Notes under the pieces: generated by a model
Seen by the model: only the letters and a program-made list of their open reading frames with translations
What the model was told of the DNA's origin: nothing
The model's database searches: none
In this document: piece by piece, positions 21,673 to 30,764 of the stretch
How positions within the stretch are numbered: the stretch's first letter is position 1
Layout: every line of letters starts with the position of its first letter
Program-made: the position numbers and the translations under genes
IMG/VR virus record: IMGVR_UViG_3300031774_001518
Location: 1 to 43,165 of that record
DNA: 43,165 nucleotides
From: a virus
Reading direction: 5' to 3' (one strand)

Positions 21673-22469
21673 GTATTAAAGTAATACTTTTGTGCCATGG
21701 GCGAGATGTGATAATTTAGACTAGCACCAGGATTTTTAGAATAATCAGTCCAGCCTTTAATTTCTTCGTCATGCTCTCTTAACATACTAGCAACACCTTG
21801 AACCCTGTTTACTCCCGGTATAAAGTCAAAAAGCCTTTCCCAATAGTGTGCGTTCTCTCCTTTGTCCTGTAAAAACAGTAATGTGTTTGGACTCATTAAG
21901 AATGGTATATTGTTTGTTTTAAGATCTAATACAGCACTTTTTAGATAATGTAACTGCTTGCCTAGTTCTAGTTTACTATCATACCAATACAGATAATACT
22001 TTTTAAAACTCTCAAACATTTCTTGTGTAATAGGTAAACCTTGCACATACATATCTGATGTTGAGAAGTCCTCCCAATTTAATTCGTCTAACATTGTTGT
22101 AATACTGTTAAATGCTAATGGAGGATTACAATCAACTACATGTTTTCTATTTACTATTTTGGTTGGATTTATAGTGTAGTCAAAATTTTCTATACTGAGT
22201 GTTGGATTGTATGAATTAGTTTTGTTGTGTTGCCATTCTATTCTAGTAGGAGTAGTCCAATTTATAATTACTAAATCAGCCTCCATGTTTATAGCAAAGT
22301 CTACTTGATTTCGTATTACAAAGTTACTCGCACCAACTGTTGCTAAGTTTAAATAAAATGATTCCTCATATTCTCTGGTAAGATACTCAGTAGTCATAGC
22401 ACCAAACTCAGTGCCGGGCAGAGTATCGTCTCTACTGCTCCAACTACACCCGCATACTGCAACTTTCAA
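21630..22469 (-). CDS. SGNH/GDSL-like hydrolase paralogue 3
   Basis: 279 residues from a TTG start with GGAGAGAG 3-10 bases upstream. The opening MKVAVCGCSWSSRDDTLPG is nearly that of paralogue 2. Further blocks are VGASNFVIRNQVD, VIINWTTPTRIEW and a C-terminal NYHISPMAQKYY, where His is kept but the preceding Asp is not clear. Its last 43 bases lie opposite the end of the GT10-like gene. The pair with paralogue 2 probably comes from duplication, split later by the GT10-like gene. Acyl-ester chemistry is inferred from the family. Confidence 0.63.
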   Translation of the reverse strand: MKVAVCGCSWSSRDDTLPGTEFGAMTTEYLTREYEESFYLNLATVGASNFVIRNQVDFAINMEADLVIINWTTPTRIEWQHNKTNSYNPTLSIENFDYTINPTKIVNRKHVVDCNPPLAFNSITTMLDELNWEDFSTSDMYVQGLPITQEMFESFKKYYLYWYDSKLELGKQLHYLKSAVLDLKTNNIPFLMSPNTLLFLQDKGENAHYWERLFDFIPGVNRVQGVASMLREHDEEIKGWTDYSKNPGASLNYHISPMAQKYYFNTYLKPKVDSLLSRL

Positions 22470-22614
22470 CTGCTCTCTCCAACATTAGTCTTTTAAGTTT
22501 ATCTTTACAGCCTAGACAATTACAAAGGCCTACTGTATTAACTAATTTTTCTATAGTATTCTTTTCTAGAATTCCTTTCACGTCATAATCTGACATACTT
22601 TCAACACATATCAT
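22444..22614 (-). CDS. Small cysteine-motif protein, 56 residues
   Basis: A short frame filling the gap between the kinase and an SGNH gene. Its ATG overlaps the kinase stop (ATGA), and AGGAAGAGG precedes it. Its end overlaps the next gene start by 26 bases. It contains CNCLGC (C-x-C-x2-C) within a Lys/Leu-rich helix, plus two further Cys (residues 3 and 53). Such a cluster can hold zinc, but four ligands in one compact motif are not evident. An inner start at residue 7 is possible. Not recognised; the coupled junctions are the main support. Confidence 0.5.
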   Translation of the reverse strand: MICVESMSDYDVKGILEKNTIEKLVNTVGLCNCLGCKDKLKRLMLERAVESCSMRV

Positions 22615-23162
22615 GGTAACCACCTCTTCCTTGCCTTTTTAGTCATGTAGTCAAATGCTACATCTATTGCTGTTTCCCCTTCCGGTAAAAAGTAGAAAGG
22701 TATTTTTAAATCTGCAAATTGTTTTTCTATTGCTTCGTCTATGTCTAAACTTCCTTTTTCATCTTGTGCTCTACCATTTTGTATAAACACATCAGGTCGT
22801 CTAAGCATAAAGTTTATATTAACATATTTATTATAGCACTCTAAAGCAAGTTGATCAATAAGGTCACTATATAATGCTCCGTCATACAGTTCTCGGTATA
22901 TGCCACTAAGCAATACAGGTGAGTCTGTAACTACATAGTCGACTTTGTCTACAAGTCTTAGTATCTTTCTATGCTGGTGTGCTAACATATATAATTGATC
23001 TTTTAGCATAGGAACATTGTCTTCCCATACGCATTCTTTTGCAAACTCGTTTACTAATTCAACACTATAACCTGCCATGTTCATTTTGTAATATAATCCT
23101 GCGGCCTTAGTGCTCTTACCAGAGCCTGGTCCTCCATAAAAATTTATTACCGTAGTCTTCAT
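22611..23162 (-). CDS. P-loop kinase/ATPase, NadR-like AAA_28
   Basis: 183 residues. Walker A is GGPGSGKST at 10-18. VDYVVTDSPVLLSG gives the Walker B-like acidic residue and the LID-like region (MLRRPDVFIQNGRAQDEKGS) follows, then a C-terminal DVAFDYM helix. The pattern fits the AAA_28/NadR kinase group, which phosphorylates ribosides or similar small substrates and is common in phages. Phosphate acceptor unknown. Stop and next start overlap by four bases; the methyltransferase gene ends one base upstream of its start. Confidence 0.75.
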   Translation of the reverse strand: MKTTVINFYGGPGSGKSTKAAGLYYKMNMAGYSVELVNEFAKECVWEDNVPMLKDQLYMLAHQHRKILRLVDKVDYVVTDSPVLLSGIYRELYDGALYSDLIDQLALECYNKYVNINFMLRRPDVFIQNGRAQDEKGSLDIDEAIEKQFADLKIPFYFLPEGETAIDVAFDYMTKKARKRWLP

Positions 23163-23834
23163 CTATTTAAATCCTATTTGCATATATCTTGTGTAAGCAG
23201 GTGTTTCCAATGTTCCAATATAAAGAATCTTAGTTAGAGGATATTTCTCCTGCATCTCTTTAACAGTATAGCATACATTTATGTGGCCGTCAAACTCTTC
23301 TTTGTTATTTGTTTGCATAACTATAAGTTGATCACTACCTGCTGTATCAAACCAATTTGTATCCATATGTTCGCAACTAGTATTAATTACCATACCTGGT
23401 GATACTGCAATCAGTTCGCCACCTGTTTCAAATTCCATATGGTTAGTGTCTAATAAACTTGCATCTGCAACAACTCCTTTAAACTTCCAATCGTTTGCAA
23501 CATGTTTTTGATTAAACTTTTCTGCTAGTTCAATACTATTAGCATCTATATCAATACCATATATACGTTCTATTGGAATACTTTTTAATAAAGGTTCAAC
23601 TATACTTCCTATCCAGCAACCAAGTAATACTGCTGTTGGATTTGTTCTTGCTGTATAGTGATACAGTTTATCTAATAACCAACTCTTACTTGCTAGTTGC
23701 CCTTTACTAAAAGCATCACGTGGATAGTTACTATTCATTATTGCTCTTTCAAAGTAACTAGGAGGGATTTGCATAAACCCATTGTCTATGTAATTTTCTA
23801 CATCATTCCAAGTATCTAATTTAATGTTTTCCAT
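23163..23834 (-). CDS. SAM-dependent methyltransferase
   Basis: 223 residues. AVLLGCWIGSIVEPLL (about 68-83) is motif I of class I methyltransferases, YGIDIDANSIELAEKF places the acidic residue that binds the ribose at the end of strand 2, and VINTSCEHMDTNWF looks like motif IV. The fold assignment is good; the acceptor is unknown. It overlaps the SGNH paralogue before it by 14 bases and stands in the decoration block, so O-methylation of a sugar is a reasonable guess, alongside small-molecule or DNA targets. Confidence 0.78.
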   Translation of the reverse strand: MENIKLDTWNDVENYIDNGFMQIPPSYFERAIMNSNYPRDAFSKGQLASKSWLLDKLYHYTARTNPTAVLLGCWIGSIVEPLLKSIPIERIYGIDIDANSIELAEKFNQKHVANDWKFKGVVADASLLDTNHMEFETGGELIAVSPGMVINTSCEHMDTNWFDTAGSDQLIVMQTNNKEEFDGHINVCYTVKEMQEKYPLTKILYIGTLETPAYTRYMQIGFK

Positions 23835-24618
23835 AATTTTCTATAAAAGGTATAATTGCTTTAAAGGTATAATGTTCGTGCCCTAGGCTATCAGGGTGTA
23901 AACCATCATCGCCTATACAATGTGGATATCTTTGTGATACCCATTCATACATTCCTTGCTTTGTAATTCTGTTATCAGTTTCGTAAACTAACTTATACAA
24001 ATGACTAGTAGTCCAATGATTTAATGTTTGCTCCTCACCGTATTTGTTTGGCTTGTCTACATCATTTTGCATTGTTGTCCAAAAATAATTGATATTATTT
24101 ACAGCACAAAAGTTCTTAACATTTAACATATTCCATAATGTTTCTTCAACCATTCCTAGTAAACTTTTGTTAATATATAAATGATTTGCACATTGTAATT
24201 CTGTCCAATGATTTATAAAGTTCCAACCATAAATTGGTATTTGACGGTTCTCATTAAGTTCGTAATCTTTAAATTGTTCTGTATGATGTAAATGCCTAGG
24301 GTTATTATACTTGCGTTTTATTTCTTGTCGCATCATACTGCTATCTTCACTTAAAACTGCAAATCTATTAGGACCACTGTATTCAACAATACATGTAATG
24401 TCTTTGCCATCATATGTTTCTAGCATTTTGTTGCACCAGTAAATTGCTTTTCTACTAATTAGATCGTTTCCACAACTACCTATACCTGCATGGTGAGATA
24501 CTTCAGGATTATATTTTTCCTCTATATGTATTGGCCATGTTTTTAGCGAGTTAGGTTGTCCAGGTTGGTAACTGCTAATCTCACTAAAACTGCAACCGCT
24601 AGTTACTAATGCTTTCAT
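23821..24618 (-). CDS. SGNH/GDSL-like hydrolase paralogue 4
   Basis: 265 residues. MKALVTSGCSFSEISS starts it, then GIGSCGNDLISRKAI, VEYSGPNRFAV and a textbook C-terminal DDGLHPDSLGHEHY with D-x-x-H. By motif it is closest to paralogue 1 at 8413 (SGCSFS / GGCSFS start, HP-S block). It overlaps the giant repeat gene by 20 bases and the methyltransferase by 14, so all three are co-translated. Confidence 0.7.
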   Translation of the reverse strand: MKALVTSGCSFSEISSYQPGQPNSLKTWPIHIEEKYNPEVSHHAGIGSCGNDLISRKAIYWCNKMLETYDGKDITCIVEYSGPNRFAVLSEDSSMMRQEIKRKYNNPRHLHHTEQFKDYELNENRQIPIYGWNFINHWTELQCANHLYINKSLLGMVEETLWNMLNVKNFCAVNNINYFWTTMQNDVDKPNKYGEEQTLNHWTTSHLYKLVYETDNRITKQGMYEWVSQRYPHCIGDDGLHPDSLGHEHYTFKAIIPFIENYGKH

Positions 24619-27600
24619 ATTTCACTCCTAACCAGGTATAGTCATTAATTTTACTTAACTGTTCTAAATTATCTTTGTTTGCAAGTGCAAACTGATTCCC
24701 CTCTAGTGCTCCTCTTACTGCTTCTGCAGTAAAGTCCTCATCGCCCCTAGTGTTTAGCCAAGTTTTTAATCTTTCTTGACTTTCTGCATCTCCATTAAGT
24801 GTGAGTTTCACACACTCTCTGAATGCACTCCTCCAAGTGCTATATGCATCTGTGTTAAATTTAGTAACACAACTGACCTCTGGCATAGACTTAAATCTAT
24901 TACTAAGACCAGTTGTGAAATCAATCCCCCAAGTGTTTGCGTCTTTAACCATTTCTGTTGGAAACAGTTTGACTCCTCCATAACCGTATTCCAATCCATT
25001 GATTGGATTACTACTTGCCCATACATGGACAACTTCTTCATCATATACATCTGGTATATAATCAAAATTAAAACTTTCTGTAACTTCTGCATCTGCATCT
25101 ACTACCCAAAACATTTTAGTATCGCATTGTTCAGCACATGCCTTATGTGCCTCAAAAATACCTTCTACTCCTCTTACATGTTTTACTATTAAATCTTTTT
25201 GTTCTAGTATGCTTATATGCTCTTCAACTCGTTGTAAATCTTCTTTGTAACTTAATACGAAGATTTCATTAAGTATAGACTCTGAGCCTATTTGTTTAAT
25301 ATATTTGAGATTTCTAAATTTGTTTTGTCTAAGTGTATCTGATGTAACGTCTGAATAGTCTGCATCTGTTGGCCAAAGTCTAAGTCCACCATAAGCATGA
25401 ACTTTGTTTGTTCTTGGATTTTCTTTTTGCCAAGTGTGTATCTTGTTTACATCTAATATATCAGGCATAAAGCCTTTATCAAGCACCTCTTGATTCACTT
25501 TAATATCTGGGTCTATAGTCCAAACAAAGGGTGTTTCTATATCCTTTATTGCGTTTATAAACTCATTACGTTCTAAACTTTGCAAATGAATAACGGGCCA
25601 TTTAGGCCTTAGGCTTGCTATAGTATTTATTTGTTTTAAATTTTCAAAACTGTTGTTTGCTATTTCTTTATCTGTGTATTCTTTGTTTAGTGCAGATTTT
25701 GGTATTAATCTAATGTTTTTAAACTCGCCATCTTCGTCTGCGAACACATGAACATTCTTTTGATCCCATTGTGTAGGGTAATAATCAAACTTAAAATCCT
25801 CATGTATTTGTGTATATGCATCAACAATCCACAGCATATCGGTGCTAGATTGCCCTGCTAGACGCACATAGACGTCGTTTAAGCCGTGTTTGTAATCCTC
25901 AGGCTGTAAGTGATACACCGGATATTCTATTTGCTTACATGCAGGCTCGCGTATGTATTTAGGTCTTCCTGTTGTCTGTGCTACTTTAGGACACAATTGA
26001 ATACCAGCATAATCGTATTGTCTACCAGTAATTGGATGCAATTTTTGCCATACATGGGTCTTTCCATGATCCCATATCTTAGGAACAAATGTAAAGTCAA
26101 AGGTATCTAATACCTCTACTTCAGGGGAAACTACCCAAAACCATGATGCTGTTGTTTCTTGTCTACCCTTCTCTTCTGAATCAAATATAGGAAATACTAA
26201 TTGCTCTCCAAATGGTGTAGTATCGTGGATATTAAATCCTGCATCTTTATTATTAGATGGAACCCAATATATGCCTCCCATCTCTTTTGGATACTTATGT
26301 TCTAATTGTGCTCTTACTTGATATACATGAACTTGGTCTTTTTCATTGTTGTTCTGCCAAGGCACAAAGTCAAAGTCACTATCATCTAATATGTATTCTT
26401 CATCTACTAGCCAGCAATCTTCTGTTACTGCACTAAAGTCACTAGGATTAGTTACTCTATGTATAGGATATGTTTTAGCATTTAAAACTAATGGATCTTT
26501 GTGAATGACTTTTTCTTCTGTTGATTGTTGAGGATACCAATACAGTCCTCCCATTTCTTCTGGATACTTGTTTGTTAATTGATTATGTATGTGGAATACA
26601 TGTATTTTATCTGTGTCAAAAGAATCTGGTGCCCACTTTATACTTTCGTCTATTCTATATGAACTATCTGCTACCCAACAACTGTGATCCTTATTAGGAT
26701 TTACTGAAGAATCATCTTGGTAGTATATTGGATACTCTGGTATAGCATTTAGCATTTCACTATGTATAACTATATCACCATTCCAATCTACTGGCACCCA
26801 TCTTAAACCACCCATGCTTTCTGGATACTTATGTCTCAGTTGATCTCCAATATGGAATGTGTGAATGCAGTTCTGTTGAAACAACGGTGGTGTCCATTCT
26901 ATCTTTTGATTTAATTCGTATTCGCTATCTACTATCCAACAGTCTTGGAACACTTCTGTATATTCATCAACATTGTCTACTTTTACAACTGGGTAACTTC
27001 TATCGCTTGTTGGATTAGTTGCAACGTATTTAATTGTGTCTTTATTAAAGTTCTTAGGCACCAATTTAACACCGCCACATCTATTGTCACTTACGTTAGT
27101 TATACCTCTAGGATACTTATGTTCTAATTGATTAGGTATCTTAAATATCTGTATTGTTTTTTGATCGTGTCTACCAGGAACAAATTTAAATACATCGTTA
27201 AGTTCATGTTCGCTATCAACTAACCAAAACATTTTAGTTCTACTTTTTCTAGCAGGTGCTTCATAGTCATTAATATTGTCTGTATAAAATACGTCGTATC
27301 TAACAGGCACAACATCATCTTGATATTTGTGTTTTGTAATATCAAAGTCTTTATGTATTAGTCTTATGCCACCACAACGTATATCCCATGCATCTGTGTA
27401 TTCAGGTGGATATCTTTCTTCTAAATGCCCTTGCAGTTTAAATACATGTATAAAATCTTTTTCATGCTCTGCAGGCACATATAAAAGTTTACCGTTAAAA
27501 TCAAACTCTCTGTCTACAATCCAAAACCAATCTGTCTTACTACGTTCTGCATACTCAGTATATGTTTCTACTGTAAACTCATCGTCATCAATGTAGAACA

Positions 27601-28450
27601 CATCATAACTCTCATCCTCGATAGGACATGCTGGATGTATTTTAGTTTCTGCTTCTTTCCATTTCTTAGGAACTAATCGAATACCTCCCATTGCCATAGG
27701 ATATTTTTCTGTAAGTTGATAAGGCATTCTAAACACATGTAGCATATCTTGTTCAAAAGGATTAGGTATCCAATCAAATGTTTTTATATTTGTTCTGTGT
27801 TCCTGATCAATTAACCAAACATACTCGTCTGGTAGTATGTCTCTTTGTTGCATATCATTTACATCTTTAACATATAGTATAGGATATGTAACATTTGCGT
27901 CTAAGAACTTGTGAAACTTCGTATAAGCAGTTTTCCAATCTTTTGGATACAGTTTTATGCCGCCTTCCTCAGCAGGGTATCTGTGTTCTAGTTGTCCACG
28001 TAAATGAAATGAGTGTATAAAGTTAGGTTCAAAGTTATCTGGTGCCCAATTTATATCTGCGTTTAGTTTGTATTCTTTATCTACACACCATACATGACTA
28101 GCATACGGATTTTTATCAAAATACTTGCCTGGTGTTTTAGTGTGTAGTATATCAAATGACTTTTTACAAACGATTTTGTTTATCTGTTTAATACCATCGT
28201 TTGCTCTTTTTGGTATTAATCTTATTCCCCCGTAGTTGTTCGAATCCCACTTCCATACATGTTCGTATTTTGTATCATACATCTCAGGTCTATAACTAAA
28301 AACATCATAGTCTATAATTTCTATATTAGGTTCTATAACCCAATACATTTTAGTTTTAGGTGAGACATCTTCAGCAGACTGTATTTGCTTTGCAAATGGT
28401 AATATCTCTGTTAGGCTATTATTACTGCCAATGTAAAATACATCAAACAT
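24599..28450 (-). CDS. 1283-residue protein of twelve tandem GT-A-like domains
   Basis: The largest gene of the window. A unit of 87-137 residues occurs twelve times. Each unit has a W-(V/I/L)-(V/I)-D/E strand (residues 37, 121, 212, 310, 409, 505, 591, 680, 772, 874, 977, 1115), an (I/V)H(V/T)(F/W) strand, often QLxxKYP, and a GG(I/V/L)-x-(L/W)-x-P element (74, 163, 255, 360, 459, 547, 634, 725, 816, 912, 1021, 1158). The last unit is the best kept: FVLSYKEDLQRVEEH, then GVEGIFEAHKACAEQC, FWVVDADAEV with a D-x-D, and YGYGGVKLFP. This recalls the donor site of GT-A glycosyltransferases, and the eleventh keeps D-P-D. The other ten lack D-x-D and may be binding modules. Residues 1170-1283 form a separate helical domain (TWRSAFRECVKL, INDYTWLGV). 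No signal peptide. A transferase with sugar-binding or scaffold repeats is inferred. Confidence 0.72.
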   Translation of the reverse strand: MFDVFYIGSNNSLTEILPFAKQIQSAEDVSPKTKMYWVIEPNIEIIDYDVFSYRPEMYDTKYEHVWKWDSNNYGGIRLIPKRANDGIKQINKIVCKKSFDILHTKTPGKYFDKNPYASHVWCVDKEYKLNADINWAPDNFEPNFIHSFHLRGQLEHRYPAEEGGIKLYPKDWKTAYTKFHKFLDANVTYPILYVKDVNDMQQRDILPDEYVWLIDQEHRTNIKTFDWIPNPFEQDMLHVFRMPYQLTEKYPMAMGGIRLVPKKWKEAETKIHPACPIEDESYDVFYIDDDEFTVETYTEYAERSKTDWFWIVDREFDFNGKLLYVPAEHEKDFIHVFKLQGHLEERYPPEYTDAWDIRCGGIRLIHKDFDITKHKYQDDVVPVRYDVFYTDNINDYEAPARKSRTKMFWLVDSEHELNDVFKFVPGRHDQKTIQIFKIPNQLEHKYPRGITNVSDNRCGGVKLVPKNFNKDTIKYVATNPTSDRSYPVVKVDNVDEYTEVFQDCWIVDSEYELNQKIEWTPPLFQQNCIHTFHIGDQLRHKYPESMGGLRWVPVDWNGDIVIHSEMLNAIPEYPIYYQDDSSVNPNKDHSCWVADSSYRIDESIKWAPDSFDTDKIHVFHIHNQLTNKYPEEMGGLYWYPQQSTEEKVIHKDPLVLNAKTYPIHRVTNPSDFSAVTEDCWLVDEEYILDDSDFDFVPWQNNNEKDQVHVYQVRAQLEHKYPKEMGGIYWVPSNNKDAGFNIHDTTPFGEQLVFPIFDSEEKGRQETTASWFWVVSPEVEVLDTFDFTFVPKIWDHGKTHVWQKLHPITGRQYDYAGIQLCPKVAQTTGRPKYIREPACKQIEYPVYHLQPEDYKHGLNDVYVRLAGQSSTDMLWIVDAYTQIHEDFKFDYYPTQWDQKNVHVFADEDGEFKNIRLIPKSALNKEYTDKEIANNSFENLKQINTIASLRPKWPVIHLQSLERNEFINAIKDIETPFVWTIDPDIKVNQEVLDKGFMPDILDVNKIHTWQKENPRTNKVHAYGGLRLWPTDADYSDVTSDTLRQNKFRNLKYIKQIGSESILNEIFVLSYKEDLQRVEEHISILEQKDLIVKHVRGVEGIFEAHKACAEQCDTKMFWVVDADAEVTESFNFDYIPDVYDEEVVHVWASSNPINGLEYGYGGVKLFPTEMVKDANTWGIDFTTGLSNRFKSMPEVSCVTKFNTDAYSTWRSAFRECVKLTLNGDAESQERLKTWLNTRGDEDFTAEAVRGALEGNQFALANKDNLEQLSKINDYTWLGVKYESISN
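24956..28450 (-). repeat. Twelve-fold protein domain repeat
   Basis: Coding repeat of about 260-410 bases per unit, recognisable at protein level and only weakly at DNA level. This points to old duplication and later drift. Units 2-8 are the most alike (QL..KYP..GG), unit 12 the most divergent and the only one with D-A-D. Confidence 0.75.
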
Positions 28451-28454
28451 ATAC

Positions 28455-29975
28455 TTAATCGTTTGTGTGAACTTTTACGCCGTAATGCTTCTCGAATGCT
28501 TTTGCGTCTTCTATATCATTGACTATTGGTTGGCCTTTGATATTTAGACTTGTGTTTACTAGCATGGGACAGCCACTTACTTTGTTGTATTCACTGAGCA
28601 ACTTATACAGTTTAGGATGTTGTTTATGATTAACTGTTTGAACTCTACTGGTTCCATCCTCATGTATAATTGCAGGAAACTCCTCTGGTTTTTTGCACTT
28701 TGCAACGAATTGCATATATGGTGCATTGGTTATTCCTCCCGGCATGTCAAAATATTCATGGACATGCTTCTCTAGTATCATTGGTGCAAATGGTCTAAAC
28801 TTTTGACGTTTCTTAATTACATTCATCGCGTCTTTGACTTTTGGTCCTCTTGGATCAGAACATAGGGTTCTATTACCTAATGCTCTAGGACCAAACTCTG
28901 CTCTGCCATTTGCTATACCAAATATTTCCCCTTTCTTTAAACTTGCTAATGCTTTCTTAATAGGATATGGACCTTCTATGTTGTGGCCTAAGTAAGGCCC
29001 ATTCCAATTAATCTTCTTGCCTGTAGTATTATATTGATGTAGTGCCGCGGCACCTAAACTACTTCCAGCATCACCTGGATTGGGCATTATGTGTATATTC
29101 TTATATCCTAAATCAAATAGTCTACTATTTGCAACACAGTTTAATGCAACACCACCCATAAATACTAAATTCTCACTTCCAGTTACATCTCTGGCATATT
29201 CGGCATATGACATTACTCTTTTTTCTACTTGATTTTGTGCCGCATAGGCTATTGTGAAATCATCATATTCACTATACATGTCGCTTTTAAGTCCACGTTG
29301 TAAGTTACCACTGCCTCTTAAACTTTGTTTATTTGATATCCATGCATGGTGAAAAAAGAAATGATCCTTGCCCATTTGTCTACTAAGTCTTTTACCCTCT
29401 ATTGGATCACCATAAGCGGCCATACCCATTAAGATGTATTCATCTTCCATAGGCTTTAGTCCTACTCTGTGAGTCATAGCACTATAAAATAAACCTAAAC
29501 TACTAGGAAACCATACACTATGCAACTGCCTTAATTGTCCTTTTTTCCAGTGCCAGATGGTTGCTGTATCAAATTCTCCTATTGCGTCTATTACCATTAC
29601 AGCACATTCATCGAACTCGCTAGTTAATACACCAGCGGCCGCATGTGTCTCATGGTGCCAATATTCTTTGGTAGGTATTCCTTTAAGTTGAGGATAAAAG
29701 TTTTTTACCCATTTTCTTTGAGATGGTTCTCTCAATGCTCTCCAATTTCTACCATAAACATTTCTAAGGCGTTTACACCAATCCTTCTCATGAAATACAA
29801 TTTGGTCTGGTGTGCCATGCTCAAGGGCGGCATTTATTAATTTATTATTTAAAAATGGATCGTTCTTTTCTTTGCTGTATCTTTCTGAATGACTTGCAAA
29901 TAATATGTCTTCGCCATCTATAAGAGTTACTGCCGCGTCATGGAATCCTGAACTTATACCTAAAATCTTACTCAT
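28455..29975 (-). CDS. Carbamoyltransferase, NodU/CmcH family
   Basis: 506 residues, somewhat shorter than the 550-600 usual for the family. It has the N-terminal ILGISSGFHDAAVTLID (H12, D13), the metal-binding HHETHAA at 107-113, LVFMGGVALNCVANS, PNPGDAGSSLGAA and the C-terminal YrdC-like part with NGRAEFGPRALGNRT and FRPFAPMILE. NodU enzymes place a carbamoyl group on a sugar hydroxyl, CmcH on a cephem, via carbamoyl-adenylate. Here a sugar acceptor fits the context. It lies four bases from the repeat protein and overlaps the next small gene by four. Confidence 0.9.
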   Translation of the reverse strand: MSKILGISSGFHDAAVTLIDGEDILFASHSERYSKEKNDPFLNNKLINAALEHGTPDQIVFHEKDWCKRLRNVYGRNWRALREPSQRKWVKNFYPQLKGIPTKEYWHHETHAAAGVLTSEFDECAVMVIDAIGEFDTATIWHWKKGQLRQLHSVWFPSSLGLFYSAMTHRVGLKPMEDEYILMGMAAYGDPIEGKRLSRQMGKDHFFFHHAWISNKQSLRGSGNLQRGLKSDMYSEYDDFTIAYAAQNQVEKRVMSYAEYARDVTGSENLVFMGGVALNCVANSRLFDLGYKNIHIMPNPGDAGSSLGAAALHQYNTTGKKINWNGPYLGHNIEGPYPIKKALASLKKGEIFGIANGRAEFGPRALGNRTLCSDPRGPKVKDAMNVIKKRQKFRPFAPMILEKHVHEYFDMPGGITNAPYMQFVAKCKKPEEFPAIIHEDGTSRVQTVNHKQHPKLYKLLSEYNKVSGCPMLVNTSLNIKGQPIVNDIEDAKAFEKHYGVKVHTND

Positions 29976-30154
29976 CTATATATAAAAGGATCTCTTTTTC
30001 TCAATTCTTTAATTTTTTCTTTTAACTTCTCTTCTTCTTCTTTAGATAGGCTTAGGTCTTCACCTTCTCTGCCTCTTTCTTCATTGCCGTCAGCATTAAG
30101 TTCTGTTAATTCTTTTTGCTTCTTCTTAAAGTCTTTGTCTGTGTCTTTAGACAT
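29972..30154 (-). CDS. Small highly charged helical protein
   Basis: 60 residues, more than half Lys, Glu, Asp or Arg, predicted as one long helix (KDFKKKQKELTELN, KEEEEKLKEKIKELRKRD). ATGA overlap with the carbamoyltransferase and 8-base overlap with the SGNH gene before it. Could be a coiled-coil adaptor. Not recognised. Confidence 0.58.
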   Translation of the reverse strand: MSKDTDKDFKKKQKELTELNADGNEERGREGEDLSLSKEEEEKLKEKIKELRKRDPFIYR

Positions 30155-30764
30155 AGTTGCTCCTATAATACTCTAATAACTTATCAGTCATGGACTGATG
30201 AATTTTGGGGTCTACTGCGTGTTTAGTATTGCTCCAACCTTCTGTAAATTCATCCATTGCATCTTCGATTAAAGATGTGTTGCTTGTTAAATACTTATCT
30301 TTGTTAATCTGTTTCCATAATACAGACTGGTTTTCAGGGTTTATAGAATTATACATATTACAATACAAATAATCTATCCGTTTGCTTTCTAAATATAACT
30401 GTAACAAATATTGGTTAAGAATAGTATTTTGCTCTCCTATCTCCCAATCTGCTAAATGTAAATCTGCATATCTATAAAACTTTTGTAAATCTGTATTCTC
30501 ACTTTGCTTGTCTAATGTATAATTACGTCTTTCCCCATCAAAACTAAATTCAAATCTTTCATGTGTTGTCCAACCTATTAATACAAAATCAGGCTTTTCA
30601 TTTTGTTCTATATATTCTATTGTAGATCTAAGTATTCTTTGATTGCCACCGCCTGGCTCTGCTATGTTTACAAGATCATGTCCTAATTCTTTTGCAAATA
30701 AAATACCTACATTTGTATTAGCCTCTGAACCTGCTATATGACTACAACCATTTACTAAGAGCAT
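30147..30764 (-). CDS. SGNH/GDSL-like hydrolase paralogue 5, short
   Basis: 205 residues, the shortest of the seven. MLLVNGCSHIAGSEAN has the GCS motif; AEPGGGNQRILRSTIEYI, IGWTTHERFEF and the C-terminal VDPKIHQSMTDKLLEYY follow, where D-x-x-x-H rather than D-x-x-H is read, so the triad is less certain. It overlaps its neighbours by 8 and 10 bases and is followed upstream by the only GDS-type copy. Confidence 0.62.
   Translation of the reverse strand: MLLVNGCSHIAGSEANTNVGILFAKELGHDLVNIAEPGGGNQRILRSTIEYIEQNEKPDFVLIGWTTHERFEFSFDGERRNYTLDKQSENTDLQKFYRYADLHLADWEIGEQNTILNQYLLQLYLESKRIDYLYCNMYNSINPENQSVLWKQINKDKYLTSNTSLIEDAMDEFTEGWSNTKHAVDPKIHQSMTDKLLEYYRSNYV

Noticed and set aside
24776-27596. 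Several frames of 60-138 codons opposite the giant repeat gene.
   Set aside because: They recur with the repeat units, carry many Cys/Ser/Phe codons from the antisense, and lack ribosome sites.
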